Positions 42,057 through 52,171 of a DNA stretch of 64,000 bases are shown here, piece after piece. The translations under genes and the position numbers were made by a program. A model generated the notes under the pieces. It was not told the DNA's origin and searched no databases. It saw nothing but the letters and a program-made list of their open reading frames with translations. Each line of letters starts with the position of its first letter. Positions within the stretch are counted from its first letter, which is position 1. The stretch comes from Staphylococcus caprae (GTDB taxonomy: Bacteria > Bacillota > Bacilli > Staphylococcales > Staphylococcaceae). Location of the stretch: NCBI RefSeq assembly GCF_002902725.1, contig NZ_PPRT01000017.1, positions 62,001 through 126,000 on the forward strand. Direction: 5' to 3'.

Positions 42057-42974
42057 TTATGCATCTCTTCGTCGAATATCTTCTAATAAATCTTTAAATT
42101 CTTTTGGTAATTCTGAACTTCTTTCAATGTATTCATGAGTGACTGGATGTTCGAATCCAATTACACCTGCATGTAAGGCTTGTCCACCGATATCTAATGT
42201 TTTCTTAGGACCATATTTAGGGTCTCCAACAAGTGGGAAACCTATATATTTCATGTGCACACGAATTTGATGTGTACGGCCAGTTTCTAATTCACATTCA
42301 ATTAATGTATAATCTTTAAAATGTTCTAATACATTAAAGTGTGTGACCGCATCTTTGCCATCGTCTACAATAGCCATTGCTTGACGATCATTTTTATTTC
42401 GACCTATTGGTGCATCTACAGTACCATAGTCATGCGGAATATTCCCATGTACTAAAGCTGTATATTTACGTTTAACAGTTTTATCCATGAGTTGCTCAAC
42501 TAAACCACGATGCGCAATATCATTCTTAGCAACCATTAATAAACCTGATGTATCTTTATCAATTCGATGCACAATACCTGGACGAATTTCACCATTAATT
42601 CCTGATAAATCTTTAATTTGATACATCAAACCGTTTACCAATGTACCTGTGTAATGACCTGGTGAAGGATGAACTACCATACCTTTAGGTTTATACACAA
42701 TCGCCACGTCTTCGTCTTCATAATAGATATCTAAGTTTAAATCTTCTGGTTGAATATCCGCTTCTACGACTTCCTTTTCCGTGACAATAATATGATCATT
42801 CAATTTAACTTTATAATTGGATTTAATCACTTTATCATTTACTTTAACTAAATCTTCTTTAATCCAATCTTGAAGTTGACTACGTGACCACTCATCATTC
42901 ATTTCAGATAATAGTTTATCTATACGTTGACCGACTTGACTTTCATCGGTAATCTTAAATTCATATGTTTCCAA
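42057..42974 (-). CDS. RluD-family 23S rRNA pseudouridine synthase
   Basis: Converts uridines to pseudouridine in 23S rRNA helix 69 or a similar site. 305 residues: an N-terminal S4 domain (about 12-75, RIDKLLSEMNDEWSRSQLQDWI) and the RluA/RluD catalytic domain with PGIVHRIDKDTSGLLMVAK, containing the catalytic Asp. GRTHQIRVHMKYIG is also typical. In Bacillus this place after lspA holds ylyB. The exact target uridine is not certain. It follows lspA after 12 bases and is probably co-transcribed. Confidence 0.93.
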   Translation of the reverse strand: METYEFKITDESQVGQRIDKLLSEMNDEWSRSQLQDWIKEDLVKVNDKVIKSNYKVKLNDHIIVTEKEVVEADIQPEDLNLDIYYEDEDVAIVYKPKGMVVHPSPGHYTGTLVNGLMYQIKDLSGINGEIRPGIVHRIDKDTSGLLMVAKNDIAHRGLVEQLMDKTVKRKYTALVHGNIPHDYGTVDAPIGRNKNDRQAMAIVDDGKDAVTHFNVLEHFKDYTLIECELETGRTHQIRVHMKYIGFPLVGDPKYGPKKTLDIGGQALHAGVIGFEHPVTHEYIERSSELPKEFKDLLEDIRRRDA

Positions 42975-42986
42975 GTGTGAACCTCC

Positions 42987-43463
42987 TTATCCCTTTTTAG
43001 TGGTATCTTTCAATAGTGCAATAATGACAAAAATCACACCTATCGTTAAACTAGAATCTGCTATATTAAAAATAGGAAAATCATATCCAAAAATATATGT
43101 ATCTATAAAATCGACAACCTCACCATTAAAAACGCGATCGATAAAGTTACCTAATGCACCTGCAAATAATAAACTAATTGCAACTTGCATAAATAAATTA
43201 TATTTAGCTTCTTTAATATAAAACAGCACGAGAACGACTAAAATAACTAAAGTGATAATGTAAAAAAATCCCATTTTACCACTCAAGATTCCCCAAGCAG
43301 CTCCGTTGTTTCTATGTGAAGTAATATTTAAAAAATGAGGAATTACTTCATAGGAATCACCTATTTTCATTAAAGTAGCTATGATCCATTTTGAAACCTG
43401 GTCAAAAATAATGATTAAAATTGCTATAAGAAGTGAGATTCCAATATAATATTTCTTTTTCAT
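42987..43463 (-). CDS. lspA: Lipoprotein signal peptidase
   Basis: An aspartic membrane protease that cuts the signal peptide of diacylglyceryl-modified prolipoproteins. 158 residues with four predicted membrane spans. The catalytic aspartates are in GNFIDRVFNGEVVDFID and FNIADSSLTIG. The N-terminus ITSHRNNGAAWG is conserved. Usual size and usual place before the RluD-type gene. Fully within the window. Confidence 0.97.
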   Translation of the reverse strand: MKKKYYIGISLLIAILIIIFDQVSKWIIATLMKIGDSYEVIPHFLNITSHRNNGAAWGILSGKMGFFYIITLVILVVLVLFYIKEAKYNLFMQVAISLLFAGALGNFIDRVFNGEVVDFIDTYIFGYDFPIFNIADSSLTIGVIFVIIALLKDTTKKG

Positions 43464-43532
43464 TCATGTGCCTCCATTCAATACAACGTCCCTTTTTGAC
43501 AACACCTAATATTATATCCTACTCAATGGTAT

Positions 43533-43593
43533 AAAAAAAGGTAATGGGCCAGAAATATAATTCTGAAAAATTAATTTTGTCGTCCCACCTTTT
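43533..43593 (-). terminator. Terminator of the dispersed GGTGGGACGAC type after the VOC gene
   Basis: On the minus strand AAAAGGTGGG (43584-43593) pairs with CCC-ATT-ACCTTTT (43536-43548) across a 35-base loop, followed by more T. The GGTGGGACGACAAAA core resembles a repeat family scattered between staphylococcal genes. It ends the VOC gene transcript. Confidence 0.6.
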
Positions 43594-43638
43594 CATGGAT
43601 AAAGTTATCAGGGAAGCCTATGATTTCAGTGCTTATAT

Positions 43639-44436
43639 TCATTGTTCTGTGATGCGATTAAATCTGAAATATAAACCATCTGGCCCTTTTAAATCCTTGT
43701 GTGTAGTTTCTGGATAATGGAAATCTATCATCGCCAAACCGTAAGTATTCTCATTATCTACGCGTTTTGTCCCAGATAACCATTGATTCATTGCTAATTG
43801 ATTATAGTAATGATTTGAAGCTAAAAATAGAGAATAATCATCCATGTATGCTGATTCCTCTAAACCAAAATAATTAAGATAGTATGATTTAATTTCTGAA
43901 ATTCTAATCGTCTTGAGATGCAAGGAGCCTAATTTGGCCTCATCTGGTATACCTTGCCATCCTTCGTCAGAAACTTCTTTTAATAATCTAGGCACATTGA
44001 CAGGAATAATATCCATTTTCACTCTGTGGTCTTCATCATAATTCCAAAATTCAAAATCATGATCAACATAAAATTTTAATGAATTACCCTCTGGATCTTC
44101 AATAAACAATGCTGTACCTACACTTTGCTCCCCACCATTTACAGGTATTTCAAAATCACTTAATTGTACTAATAAATCAGCTAGTGAAGATAGCTCTGGT
44201 AACAAGATTCCTATATGAAACAGCCCAGCTTCAGACATTAAAGGTTCTCTTCCATTATGAATTTCATTAAATGTAATATATTGATTCGCATGGCCAACTT
44301 CATATTGAACAGTCGTCATAGATTCGTTAACAAGATTAAATCCTAAAACTTCTTCATAAAATGCCTTAATCACTTGCTTATCTTTTATATTTATTGTTAC
44401 ACCATTAACAAAATGTGCATCTTTACTATGAAACAT
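43639..44436 (-). CDS. Two-domain VOC-family dioxygenase-like protein (CatE type)
   Basis: A 265-residue protein with two consecutive VOC domains (about 8-125 and 165-260), in the arrangement of catechol 2,3-dioxygenases of the CatE/YfiE type. Visible segments are FYEEVLGF, LFHIGILLPEL (with a possible metal His), IEDPEGNSLKFYVDH and LHLKTIRISEIKSYYLNYFGL. Ring cleavage cannot be claimed: the metal triad is not fully evident. Located between lspA and ileS and, judging by terminators, read separately from both. A similar hypothetical gene is in this position in S. aureus as I recall. Confidence 0.85.
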   Translation of the reverse strand: MFHSKDAHFVNGVTINIKDKQVIKAFYEEVLGFNLVNESMTTVQYEVGHANQYITFNEIHNGREPLMSEAGLFHIGILLPELSSLADLLVQLSDFEIPVNGGEQSVGTALFIEDPEGNSLKFYVDHDFEFWNYDEDHRVKMDIIPVNVPRLLKEVSDEGWQGIPDEAKLGSLHLKTIRISEIKSYYLNYFGLEESAYMDDYSLFLASNHYYNQLAMNQWLSGTKRVDNENTYGLAMIDFHYPETTHKDLKGPDGLYFRFNRITEQ

Positions 44437-44735
44437 CCTACTATCCTCTCAATTTCCAATCACTCTTTATATGTAAAACAATGACTTCACTATTATCATA
44501 TTTTTAATATTATGCCTAAAATTACACATAAATTCAAATTTTTGCTTTAAAATATTTTGTTTAAAAGATTTTTGAAATGTTAGAGAATTTGAAATTAAGA
44601 GATTAACAATAAAGAAAACTAATCATTCGTTTATTGTGCAGTTAAGTTTTAATTACAGTCCCTATAGACGCTCAAACGTAGAAGCTAACGCACTTTAATT
44701 CCTTGAAAAATTTCAATATATTAACTCATAAAAAA
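44437..44735. other. Intergenic region between the VOC gene and the ileS terminator
   Basis: About 300 bases of AT-rich sequence with no open frame, clear repeat or hairpin. It must include the promoter of the VOC gene, but I could not pick one with confidence. Confidence 0.5.
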
Positions 44736-44767
44736 GACACAAACGCCTATATCACAGCGTTTGTGCC
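44736..44767 (-). terminator. Terminator after ileS
   Basis: GACACAAACGC (44736-44746) pairs with GCGTTTGTGCC (44757-44767, one G-T pair). On the minus strand TTTTTTA follows. Confidence 0.88.
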
Positions 44768-44803
44768 CTTATTTTTGAACAATAACCTATCAAATTAGTA
44801 ATA

Positions 44804-47554
44804 TTAAACTAAAGTTTTAACCACTTCTTGGCAACGTGGGCAAAGATGATCAAGTTCGCCTACGGAACCTAATTCTTCGCTATAGTTCCAACATCTTTCA
44901 CATTTTTCACCATCAGCATGTTCAATACGGATGTCACCATATTTGTATGAAGTACCATTTTCAACTGTATCAACAACTTCTACTTGAGAGACAATGAATA
45001 ATTGTTGAAGATCATTAAATTCTTGTAAGAATTCTGTAGCTTTAAAGGATTCGTTGTTACCGATAATAACTTTAGCTTCTAGTGATTTACCAATCACTTT
45101 CTCATTACGCGCTTGTTCTAGCGCACGGTTTACATCGTCACGTAAATCCATCAAAGTATTCCATTTATCAAGTAACGTTTTATCCACGTCAACCACTTCT
45201 GGCATATCAGCTAAATGAACACTTTCTTCTTTAACATGAGGCGTATGTGACCATACTTCCTCAGCAGTGTGTACTAAGATTGGAGCAAGTAATTTAGTCA
45301 TATCAACTAAAATTTGATATAACACTGTTTGCATGCTACGACGTTTGTGAGAATCTTTTTTCTCAATATAAAGGATGTCTTTACCATAATCTAAGTAGAA
45401 ATTACTTAATTCAACGTTAATGAAGTTTTGAACTTCTTGATAGATATTTAAGTAATCGAAATTCTCATAATTATTGATTGTACTTGCAGTAAATTCACGT
45501 AAACGATTAAGTAAATAACGGTCTACGTCTAATAAATCATTTTCAGGAATACGATCAGTTTCAGGGTTATAGTCATTAATATTACCTAGCATAAATCTTA
45601 ATGTATTTCTGATTTTACGATATACGTCAGATGTTTGTTTTAAAATCTCATCAGAGATACGTACGTCAGCTAAATAATCTGTACTACTTACCCATAATCG
45701 CGCAATATCTGCACCTTTTTGTTTTACTACTTGGTCTGGAACGATAACGTTACCAAGTGATTTACTCATTTTCTTACCTTCTCCGTCCATAACGAAACCG
45801 TGAGATAATAAGAATTTATATGGTGCTTGGCCTCTTGTTGCAACTGCAGTAGTGATTGAAGAGTTAAACCAACCACGATATTGGTCACTACCTTCAAAGT
45901 ATAAGTCAGCTGGGAAGCTTAATTCAGGACGATTTTCTAGCACGCCACGGTGAGATGAACCAGAGTCAAACCATACGTCCATGATATCTGTTTCTTTAGT
46001 AAATTCACCATTTGGACTACCTGGATGCGTAAATCCTTCAGGTAATAAATCTTTTGCTTCTCTTTCAAACCAGATGTTTGAACCATGTTCTGCGAATAAA
46101 TCAGCAATATGATTGACTGTTTCTTTCGTCATGATGATGTCTCCATTTTCAGCATAGAATACTGGTAATGGAACACCCCATACACGTTGACGAGAAATTA
46201 CCCATTCACCACGGTCACGAATCATATTATAGATACGTGTTTTACCCCAGTCGACTTTGAAATCAGTATCTTCAATCGCATCAAGAATATCTTGTCTTAC
46301 TTTACTAATTGAAGCAAACCATTGTGGTGTTGCTCTAAAGATGACAGGTTTTTTAGTACGCCAATCATGTGGGTAACTATGGGTAATAAAGTTCAATTTA
46401 AGCAGTGCGCCCTTTTCAGTTAAAAGGTCAGTAACAGCTTTATTGGCTTTATCATAGAACATACCTTCAAATTGTCCGCCTTCTTCAGTAAATACACCTT
46501 TGTCGTCTAATGGACTAATCACTGGCAATTCATATTTTTGGCCAACAATGTAGTCATCTTCCCCGTGTCCAGGTGCAGTATGAACACAACCTGTACCTGC
46601 ATCAGTTGTGACATGATCACCATTGATAACAAGTGACACACGATCTAAGAATGGATGTTGTGCTTCTACATATTCTAATTCTTTACCTGTAAATTCCTTT
46701 TCAAGTTGAATAGATTCTTTATCCCATTCTAAAGCTTCTGCTACTGTTTCAGATAATGCTTGCGCAATAATGTATTTTTGTCCATTAACATTGTATTGAC
46801 CGTATTTAAGTTCTGGATGAACTGTAATGGCAACATTTGATGGAATTGTCCATGGCGTAGTTGTCCAAATAATGAACTTAGCATCTGGATCTACGACACC
46901 TTTATCATCTTTAACGTCAAACGCTACATAAATTGATGCAGAACGTTTATCATGATATTCAATCTCCGCTTCTGCTAATGAAGATTCACTTGAAGGTGAC
47001 CAATATACAGGCTTTTTACCTTTATAAATTAAACCTTTATCTGCCATTTCACCGAATAATCTAATTTGTGCCGCTTCATATTCAGGAGTGAGTGTAATAT
47101 AAGGATTATTAAAATCTCCACGCACACCTAAGCGTTTAAAATCTTTCTTTTGAATATCAACTTGTTTAAGTGCGAATTCTTTACATTTTTCTCTGAATTC
47201 AGCAATAGACATTTTTTTACGGTCTACACCCTTTTTAGTTAAGGCTTGTTCAATAGGTAAACCGTGTGTATCCCATCCTGGAACATATGGTGCATAAAAA
47301 CCTTGCATCGTTTTATAACGCACGATAAAATCTTTAATAATTTTATTAAGTGCATGTCCCATATGTAAACTACCATTAGCGTATGGTGGCCCATCATGTA
47401 GAATATAAGATTGATTTCCTTTGTTCTTTTCTAATGCTTTTTGATATTGATCTTCAGCATCCCATTTTTCCTGAATTTGAGGTTCTTTATTAGGCAAACC
47501 ACCTCTCATTGGAAAGTCAGTTTTGGGCATTAATAAAGTATCTTTGTAATTCAT
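44804..47554 (-). CDS. ileS: Isoleucyl-tRNA synthetase
   Basis: Charges tRNA-Ile, with an editing domain that removes valine. 916 residues from ATG 47554, behind AAGGAG; the GTG three codons upstream is less likely. HIGH motif as HMGH at residues 64-67, KMSKS further on ([12 protein letters not shown]), CP1 editing domain with [10 protein letters not shown], and a C-terminal zinc site with two CxxC pairs (CERCWNY, CPRCQ). This is the bacterial, mupirocin-sensitive type by its overall sequence, not the acquired resistance type. Regulated by the T-box leader upstream. Terminator-flanked single gene. Confidence 0.98.
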   Translation of the reverse strand: MNYKDTLLMPKTDFPMRGGLPNKEPQIQEKWDAEDQYQKALEKNKGNQSYILHDGPPYANGSLHMGHALNKIIKDFIVRYKTMQGFYAPYVPGWDTHGLPIEQALTKKGVDRKKMSIAEFREKCKEFALKQVDIQKKDFKRLGVRGDFNNPYITLTPEYEAAQIRLFGEMADKGLIYKGKKPVYWSPSSESSLAEAEIEYHDKRSASIYVAFDVKDDKGVVDPDAKFIIWTTTPWTIPSNVAITVHPELKYGQYNVNGQKYIIAQALSETVAEALEWDKESIQLEKEFTGKELEYVEAQHPFLDRVSLVINGDHVTTDAGTGCVHTAPGHGEDDYIVGQKYELPVISPLDDKGVFTEEGGQFEGMFYDKANKAVTDLLTEKGALLKLNFITHSYPHDWRTKKPVIFRATPQWFASISKVRQDILDAIEDTDFKVDWGKTRIYNMIRDRGEWVISRQRVWGVPLPVFYAENGDIIMTKETVNHIADLFAEHGSNIWFEREAKDLLPEGFTHPGSPNGEFTKETDIMDVWFDSGSSHRGVLENRPELSFPADLYFEGSDQYRGWFNSSITTAVATRGQAPYKFLLSHGFVMDGEGKKMSKSLGNVIVPDQVVKQKGADIARLWVSSTDYLADVRISDEILKQTSDVYRKIRNTLRFMLGNINDYNPETDRIPENDLLDVDRYLLNRLREFTASTINNYENFDYLNIYQEVQNFINVELSNFYLDYGKDILYIEKKDSHKRRSMQTVLYQILVDMTKLLAPILVHTAEEVWSHTPHVKEESVHLADMPEVVDVDKTLLDKWNTLMDLRDDVNRALEQARNEKVIGKSLEAKVIIGNNESFKATEFLQEFNDLQQLFIVSQVEVVDTVENGTSYKYGDIRIEHADGEKCERCWNYSEELGSVGELDHLCPRCQEVVKTLV

Positions 47555-47582
47555 TCTGTTCACTCCTTCTTATGATAAAAAA

Positions 47583-47777
47583 AGAACTCTAAGTTCAATC
47601 AACAGGGACGGCTTAACCGCGGTACCACCCTGTTTAACTCAACTTAGAGTTCTCTCTTAAAGCATATTAAAAATAAAAGCCAGTGATATAAGAAACAAAC
47701 ATGATGTTAGGCTCTCACCATTTCCTAACTCGCTGGAATATGTTAACTGCTTCTTACGCGTCTGTCTTTCTATATCA
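47583..47777 (-). promoter_or_regulatory. Isoleucine-type T-box riboswitch upstream of ileS
   Basis: Read on the minus strand. Stem I base pairs TGATATA (47771-47777) with TATATCA (47684-47690). Its far part contains GGTGAGAG, and an ATC codon at 47703-47705 is the probable isoleucine specifier. The conserved T-box AGGGTGGTACCGCGGTT is at 47615-47631. A terminator pairs 47583-47595 with 47641-47653 (AGAACTCTAAGTT/AACTTAGAGTTCT) followed by T7. Uncharged tRNA-Ile should favour the antiterminator and raise ileS expression. Confidence 0.93.
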
Positions 47778-47896
47778 TATCAATAAATTGTTATTTAGAA
47801 AATGCATTTTTATAACAAATAAGTTAACAAGGCAACTGAACATGCATCTTTTTTATAAAAACTATCCTGTTACCTATCAACCTTGCCTCAAATCCA

Positions 47897-48550
47897 TTAT
47901 TGGTTGTTTGAAGTTGAATTTGATGATGTTGATTGAGAATCTGAAGCATTCGCTGATTCAGATGTTGATTCATTATGATTAACTTGCGCATCTGATTGAC
48001 TATTTTTCATTGCACGTTCTTCAGGTGTTAAATCATTATCATTTAAATGATGAATATCTTCTAAAGTCACTTGTTCAGCATCTAAATCATAATTTAATAA
48101 ATAATCCCAATCTTCACTCTTAAGTAAATCAAGTTGTGCTTCCACTAACATGCGGAAACGAGATCTAAACACTTTAGATTGACGTTTCATGTCTTCCGTT
48201 TGGAATGAAAGACGACGTGCTTTTTCAATAGCTTCATTCACAATTTTATCAGCTTGAACTTGTGCTTTAGCTAGTGTTGCTTCAGCATCTTTAGTCGCTG
48301 CAAGTTTAGTTTCTTCTCCTACTTTTTGTGCTTGAATTAAAGCATCACTTACAGATTGGTGAACATCTTGATAAGATTTAATATTTGTATCTCTATCTTC
48401 AACTACTTTTTCAAGTTGCTTTTTATCTTCTTTAAGGCGTTCAATTTCATTGCTTAATTGATCTAAGTAATTTGCCACTTCAGTAGGTTCTAAACCGTTC
48501 TTCACTCGTGTAAACTCTTTATTCTTAATCTCACTTGGTGTGAAAGGCAT
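47897..48550 (-). CDS. divIVA: Cell-division protein DivIVA
   Basis: A coiled-coil protein that marks curved membrane at the poles and septum. 217 residues from ATG 48550 (MPFTPSEIKNKEF), behind AAGGAGGATATC; 45 upstream codons of open frame are not part of the protein. The N-terminal lipid-binding domain (1-~55) is followed by long coiled coils to about 165 and a polar Ser/Asn-rich tail. It follows ylmH after 28 bases. No membrane segment, as usual. Confidence 0.97.
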   Translation of the reverse strand: MPFTPSEIKNKEFTRVKNGLEPTEVANYLDQLSNEIERLKEDKKQLEKVVEDRDTNIKSYQDVHQSVSDALIQAQKVGEETKLAATKDAEATLAKAQVQADKIVNEAIEKARRLSFQTEDMKRQSKVFRSRFRMLVEAQLDLLKSEDWDYLLNYDLDAEQVTLEDIHHLNDNDLTPEERAMKNSQSDAQVNHNESTSESANASDSQSTSSNSTSNNQ

Positions 48551-48578
48551 GTGATATCCTCCTTGTTTCATCACTATA

Positions 48579-49358
48579 CTATTTAAATAATGTTTGATAG
48601 GTAATGTGTAATTTATCTTTTTTAGTTCTTCCACCAATTTCTGTGATTTGGGCTCTACCAAATCCTTGGATAGAAAGTAAATCATTCTTCTCTAATTGAA
48701 AGTCAGGTGTATCTACAATCGTGTGATTCACTTTGACTCTTTTCTTTTCGATTAATTGTTTCGCTATATTTCGAGATTTACGTATCATGTCTTTTAATAC
48801 AACATCTAATCTCAACGCACTCACAGTAGCGCTTTGAATTTTCCAATTCTCTTCTGATTGTATCATATCTTTTATAGGAATAGAATTAAGTTTAACTGTG
48901 GCGCCTTTGATACGCGTTAGTTCAAACATGATATAAGATTCTAAACGCTTTGTCAAAATAAATTGTATCTCATCACCTATCATAATATCACCAAGTTGAT
49001 CTCTTTCAATCCCCAATGACATTAATGTTCCAAGTACGTGTTGATGTTGTATATTCACAAACTTCTCTGGATAATCTATTTGAAGGAGCGAAATTTCATA
49101 ATCTTCTTCTTGTGGTTCATAATAGGAAGGTGCAATGATAGCACGTTTTCTTTCAGCATGTGGTCCCCCGTTATAAGTCACATTTAAATCTTCATAACTT
49201 CCTACAATTACTTCTAATATATATTGCCCTCTCGGATCTAAAAATGCTGTAAGCACCGGTGCATAATGACTATCCGCTTGTTCGCATTTATCCATCAATT
49301 GATCAATTAATTCTTGCTCTTCATTTCTAAAGTGTTGATATATATCGATGACAAACAC
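48579..49358 (-). CDS. ylmH: YlmH, S4-domain RNA-binding protein
   Basis: A ribosome-associated S4-domain protein, linked in Bacillus to division-site placement and to rescue of stalled large subunits. About 256-259 residues. The N-terminal part carries FLDPRGQYILEVIV and GGPHAERKRAIIAP; the S4 domain is at the C-terminal end (about 185-255, LRLDVVLKDMIRKSRNIAKQLI). The start is unusual: the only canonical upstream start is GTG 49358, which overlaps the AGGAGG site with no spacing. The codon matching the S. aureus start (Met-Asp-Ile-Tyr) is ATC at 49347-49349, 8 bases after that site. The coordinates given use the GTG. Confidence 0.93.
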   Translation of the reverse strand: MFVIDIYQHFRNEEQELIDQLMDKCEQADSHYAPVLTAFLDPRGQYILEVIVGSYEDLNVTYNGGPHAERKRAIIAPSYYEPQEEDYEISLLQIDYPEKFVNIQHQHVLGTLMSLGIERDQLGDIMIGDEIQFILTKRLESYIMFELTRIKGATVKLNSIPIKDMIQSEENWKIQSATVSALRLDVVLKDMIRKSRNIAKQLIEKKRVKVNHTIVDTPDFQLEKNDLLSIQGFGRAQITEIGGRTKKDKLHITYQTLFK

Positions 49359-49435
49359 CTCCTACCGTTCTATTATTTTTCTGAAACGGATTGATTACAT
49401 ATATAATTTGAAATGTTCAAACATGTACATGATAA

Positions 49436-49472
49436 AAACGAGGTCAAAGTTGTTGTATACTTTGCCTCGTTT
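49436..49472 (-). terminator. Terminator after yggT
   Basis: AAACGAGGTCAAAG (49436-49449) pairs with CTTTGCCTCGTTT (49460-49472) with one bulged T; T-rich sequence follows on the minus strand. It separates yggT from ylmH-divIVA, which probably has its own promoter in 49365-49435. Confidence 0.75.
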
Positions 49473-49506
49473 ACTACATGTATATTATATTAGAAGACGC
49501 TTCAAG

Positions 49507-49797
49507 TTAAGCCATATGTGTAAGAATGATATTAAAGATCATTAATAATCCACGTTGGAATAAAACTAATACAATGATTGCCGCAATTGAAGAAATATCT
49601 ATAAATCCAATGGGTGGAATAACTTTTCTGAAAGGTTCTAGGAAGGGTTCATAAATCTTCCCTAAAAATTCTCCAACTTTAGATTCTCTGATACTAGGAA
49701 CCCAAGAAGTGAAGAAATAAACAATCATTCCTATATAATAAACTTGTACTAAGAATAAAATAAATCGGAATATTGTACTAAGCAAACCGATATCCAT
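49507..49797 (-). CDS. yggT: YggT-family membrane protein
   Basis: A 96-residue membrane protein with two predicted helices (about 5-28 and 70-92) joined by a loop containing WVPSIRESKVGEFLGKIYEPFLEPFRKVIPP, the family signature. It is a conserved neighbour of sepF in Firmicutes; its function is not established. It follows sepF after 11 bases and ends at a terminator, so it is the last gene of the pgeF-ylmE-sepF-yggT unit. Confidence 0.93.
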   Translation of the reverse strand: MDIGLLSTIFRFILFLVQVYYIGMIVYFFTSWVPSIRESKVGEFLGKIYEPFLEPFRKVIPPIGFIDISSIAAIIVLVLFQRGLLMIFNIILTHMA

Positions 49798-49808
49798 AAT
49801 TTAACTCC

Positions 49809-50417
49809 TTATTCGTAATGTTGCTCCATGCTTTCGATATGATCAGTTATGCTTCCAGCAACTTCCACGTTATCAGGTGTACATAAGAAAATATCAGTAC
49901 CTACGCGTTGGATATCTCCACCAATGGCATAGACTGTACCACTTAAGAAGTCAATAATACGTTTTGCAGATACTTTATCAATACGTTGTAAATTAACTAA
50001 TGTAGCACGTCTATTTTTCAACTCATCAGCGATATCTTGAGTATCTGAAAAAACGCGTGGTTCAAATAAGCACATTTTTGAACTTTCCTGCGTTGAATAA
50101 CTTTGAGACGATTGGTTCATAGTGACAACGTTACGAGAATTACTCTTTGAATTATTATTCATACGATAATTCCTTTCCTCAGATGTAGCATTTTGTCTGT
50201 TTGTACTCTTTTGTGGTACAGATTTAATCGCATTTTGTCTACTTATATTATTTTGTGTTTGTGCTGGTGTCGTATTTTCATTGCGCGACTCCACATCACG
50301 ATCTTGAGCACGCTCGCGTGATCTAGCAGATTCACGTTCTTCTGGCGCTTCTACTTCTTCTTCATCTTCTACTACAAAAAATCCATTAAATAAATCCTTC
50401 AAAGCCAAGGGGCTCAC
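49809..50417 (-). CDS. sepF: Cell-division protein SepF
   Basis: SepF bundles FtsZ and tethers it to the membrane through an N-terminal amphipathic helix. 202 residues: [16 protein letters not shown] is the membrane-binding helix, residues about 20-115 are a long disordered linker rich in Glu, Arg, Asn and Ser, and residues about 120-202 form the conserved SepF core ([37 protein letters not shown]). The linker is somewhat longer than in S. aureus (187 residues). The start overlaps the ylmE stop by 4 bases. Confidence 0.97.
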   Translation of the reverse strand: MSPLALKDLFNGFFVVEDEEEVEAPEERESARSRERAQDRDVESRNENTTPAQTQNNISRQNAIKSVPQKSTNRQNATSEERNYRMNNNSKSNSRNVVTMNQSSQSYSTQESSKMCLFEPRVFSDTQDIADELKNRRATLVNLQRIDKVSAKRIIDFLSGTVYAIGGDIQRVGTDIFLCTPDNVEVAGSITDHIESMEQHYE

Positions 50418-51088
50418 TCCTCTTCTCCTACAAGTTTAGTCCCAATTCTGACAAAGGTTGCACCTTCTTCAACTGCGATTTGATAGTCATTACTCATTCC
50501 CATCGATAATTCAGTACATGGTGCATGTTCTAAATTGAATTGTTGAATTTCTTCTTTTTTATGTCTTAAATCGTGAAATATTGATTTAATGTACGAAGCA
50601 TCATCAGTTAGTGGTGCCATAGTCATTAAACCAACAATTTTGATGTTCTCATAATCTTTTAATTCATTTAAAAATTCATTAACTTCGTCTAAAGCGATAC
50701 CATGTTTTGATTCTTCCCCAGAAACATTCACTTGCACAAAGCAAGATATGACATGATTTGCTCTTTTATTAATCTCCTTAGCTAAACTTAGACGATCCAA
50801 TGCATGAAAATAATCAACTTCATTGATGACGTCTTTGACTTTCCTAGATTGTAAAGAGCCAATAAAGTGAAAAATAGCGTCATCAGGTAATGCTGCTTTC
50901 TTCACTTTGAAGCCTTCTAATCTATTTTCACCAAAGTGTCTAATGCCTGCTTGATAAGCTTCTTTAGCTCGCTCTATTGTAACATACTTTGTCACAGCAA
51001 TCACGTGAGGTTGTGCTGAAATGGAATTTTTTTCAATATGATTGCTAATTTCTTCTTCAATTTTGTTTAAATTCTGTTTGACACTCAT
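50414..51088 (-). CDS. ylmE: PLP-binding homeostasis protein (YggS/YlmE family)
   Basis: A pyridoxal 5'-phosphate-binding protein without a known enzyme activity; it helps B6 and amino-acid homeostasis. 224 residues in a TIM barrel. The PLP lysine is in VIAVTKYV near residue 33, with [12 protein letters not shown] and [23 protein letters not shown] as the family hallmarks. It sits between pgeF and sepF; it starts 17 bases after pgeF ends and overlaps sepF by 4 bases. Confidence 0.96.
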   Translation of the reverse strand: MSVKQNLNKIEEEISNHIEKNSISAQPHVIAVTKYVTIERAKEAYQAGIRHFGENRLEGFKVKKAALPDDAIFHFIGSLQSRKVKDVINEVDYFHALDRLSLAKEINKRANHVISCFVQVNVSGEESKHGIALDEVNEFLNELKDYENIKIVGLMTMAPLTDDASYIKSIFHDLRHKKEEIQQFNLEHAPCTELSMGMSNDYQIAVEEGATFVRIGTKLVGEEE

Positions 51089-51105
51089 TTGAGTTCCACC
51101 TCACT

Positions 51106-51900
51106 TTACTTTCGTCCTATAAATGCTAACATACGCCCAGTGTTTCCCTTTTCAACTCTATAAGAGAAAAATAATTCTAAGTTCTCCGAAGTAGCATAAT
51201 TGGTAATATAAATATTCTCAGAAGGCACACCAGCTTCTTCGAGTAACAATGCATTCGCTTTTTTCAAATCAATTCCATGTCTATTTTTATCACGAGTATC
51301 AATATATTTTGAGGTATCAATCGTTAGCGTTTCAAATTTACTTTTAATGTCATCATTAATTTCGTATGTATTAGACGTTGATGGTCCGATGACAACCTGT
51401 AAATCTTTAAGGTCAAAGTCGATTCTTTTTACCATCTCTTTGACAATTTCACCATACGTACCTCGCCATCCTGCATGAGCTAAACCCACATATCCATGAC
51501 TTTCACTATAGAAATATACTGGCACACAATCTGCATAACACATCGTTAATAATATATTCGGTTCATAGGTATATATACCGTCTATACCATATAAGTTATC
51601 AGTTAACGCTTTAATATTTACCCCTTTATGTTCTTGTGTAATTTTAGCGACTTTATTTTCATGAGTTTGTATAGGAAATACCCAGTTTTCTCTATCGAAA
51701 CCAATGTCACTAGCTAGCATCTTTTGATGCTCGGTAATATTATCTTGATTGTCATCAACATATCTTGCCATATTAAACGCATATTCAGGATAAAGACTTA
51801 AACCATTCTCTCTTGTTGTGAAACCTAACTTAATATTTTGTGAATGTTTTACGTCATAATCTAAATAATGTTCTTTCTTTATAAATCTTTCCGCCATCAT
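51106..51900 (-). CDS. pgeF: Purine nucleoside phosphorylase-type laccase-domain protein (PgeF/YlmD)
   Basis: A member of the DUF152/laccase-domain family, now linked in different bacteria to purine nucleoside phosphorylase/adenosine deaminase activity and to peptidoglycan editing. 264 residues. The zinc-site segments are visible: [21 protein letters not shown] and [16 protein letters not shown]. First gene of the pgeF-ylmE-sepF-yggT unit, separated from ftsZ by a terminator, so it probably has a promoter in 51901-52116. The start has two adjacent ATG codons (51900 and 51897). Confidence 0.9.
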   Translation of the reverse strand: MMAERFIKKEHYLDYDVKHSQNIKLGFTTRENGLSLYPEYAFNMARYVDDNQDNITEHQKMLASDIGFDRENWVFPIQTHENKVAKITQEHKGVNIKALTDNLYGIDGIYTYEPNILLTMCYADCVPVYFYSESHGYVGLAHAGWRGTYGEIVKEMVKRIDFDLKDLQVVIGPSTSNTYEINDDIKSKFETLTIDTSKYIDTRDKNRHGIDLKKANALLLEEAGVPSENIYITNYATSENLELFFSYRVEKGNTGRMLAFIGRK

Positions 51901-52116
51901 GTTTCACCACCATACGAGAATGTAATTTAAAAGATTGCTAGTCATCATCACAATAAAGTATATTATAAAACTATTATATATCATCTATTCTTACATTTAA
52001 ACTGCAAGTATATGTATGAGTTTACTTATTTTTAAAGGATGACATCTTACTCACTATTTAAACAAATATTATTTGCTAACCTTCTTCAAATTTGTAAAAA
52101 GTAAAAAGCACAAACT

Positions 52117-52150
52117 AAAAAGCCATCAGACATTTAACTGATGGCTTTTT
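52117..52150 (-). terminator. Terminator after ftsZ
   Basis: AAAAAGCCATCAG (52117-52129) pairs perfectly with CTGATGGCTTTTT (52138-52150). It lies 21 bases after the ftsZ stop and closes the division/wall operon. Confidence 0.9.
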
Positions 52151-52171
52151 AAGTGAGTTGTTAAGTTTATA

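Noticed and set aside
44804-47554. ileS as an acquired mupirocin-resistance gene
   Set aside because: The sequence is of the native staphylococcal type, has the C-terminal zinc site, and sits in its normal T-box-controlled locus.
48551-48685. 45-codon extension of DivIVA upstream of ATG 48550
   Set aside because: It overlaps the ylmH end, and MPFTPSEIKNKEF behind AAGGAGG is the known DivIVA start.
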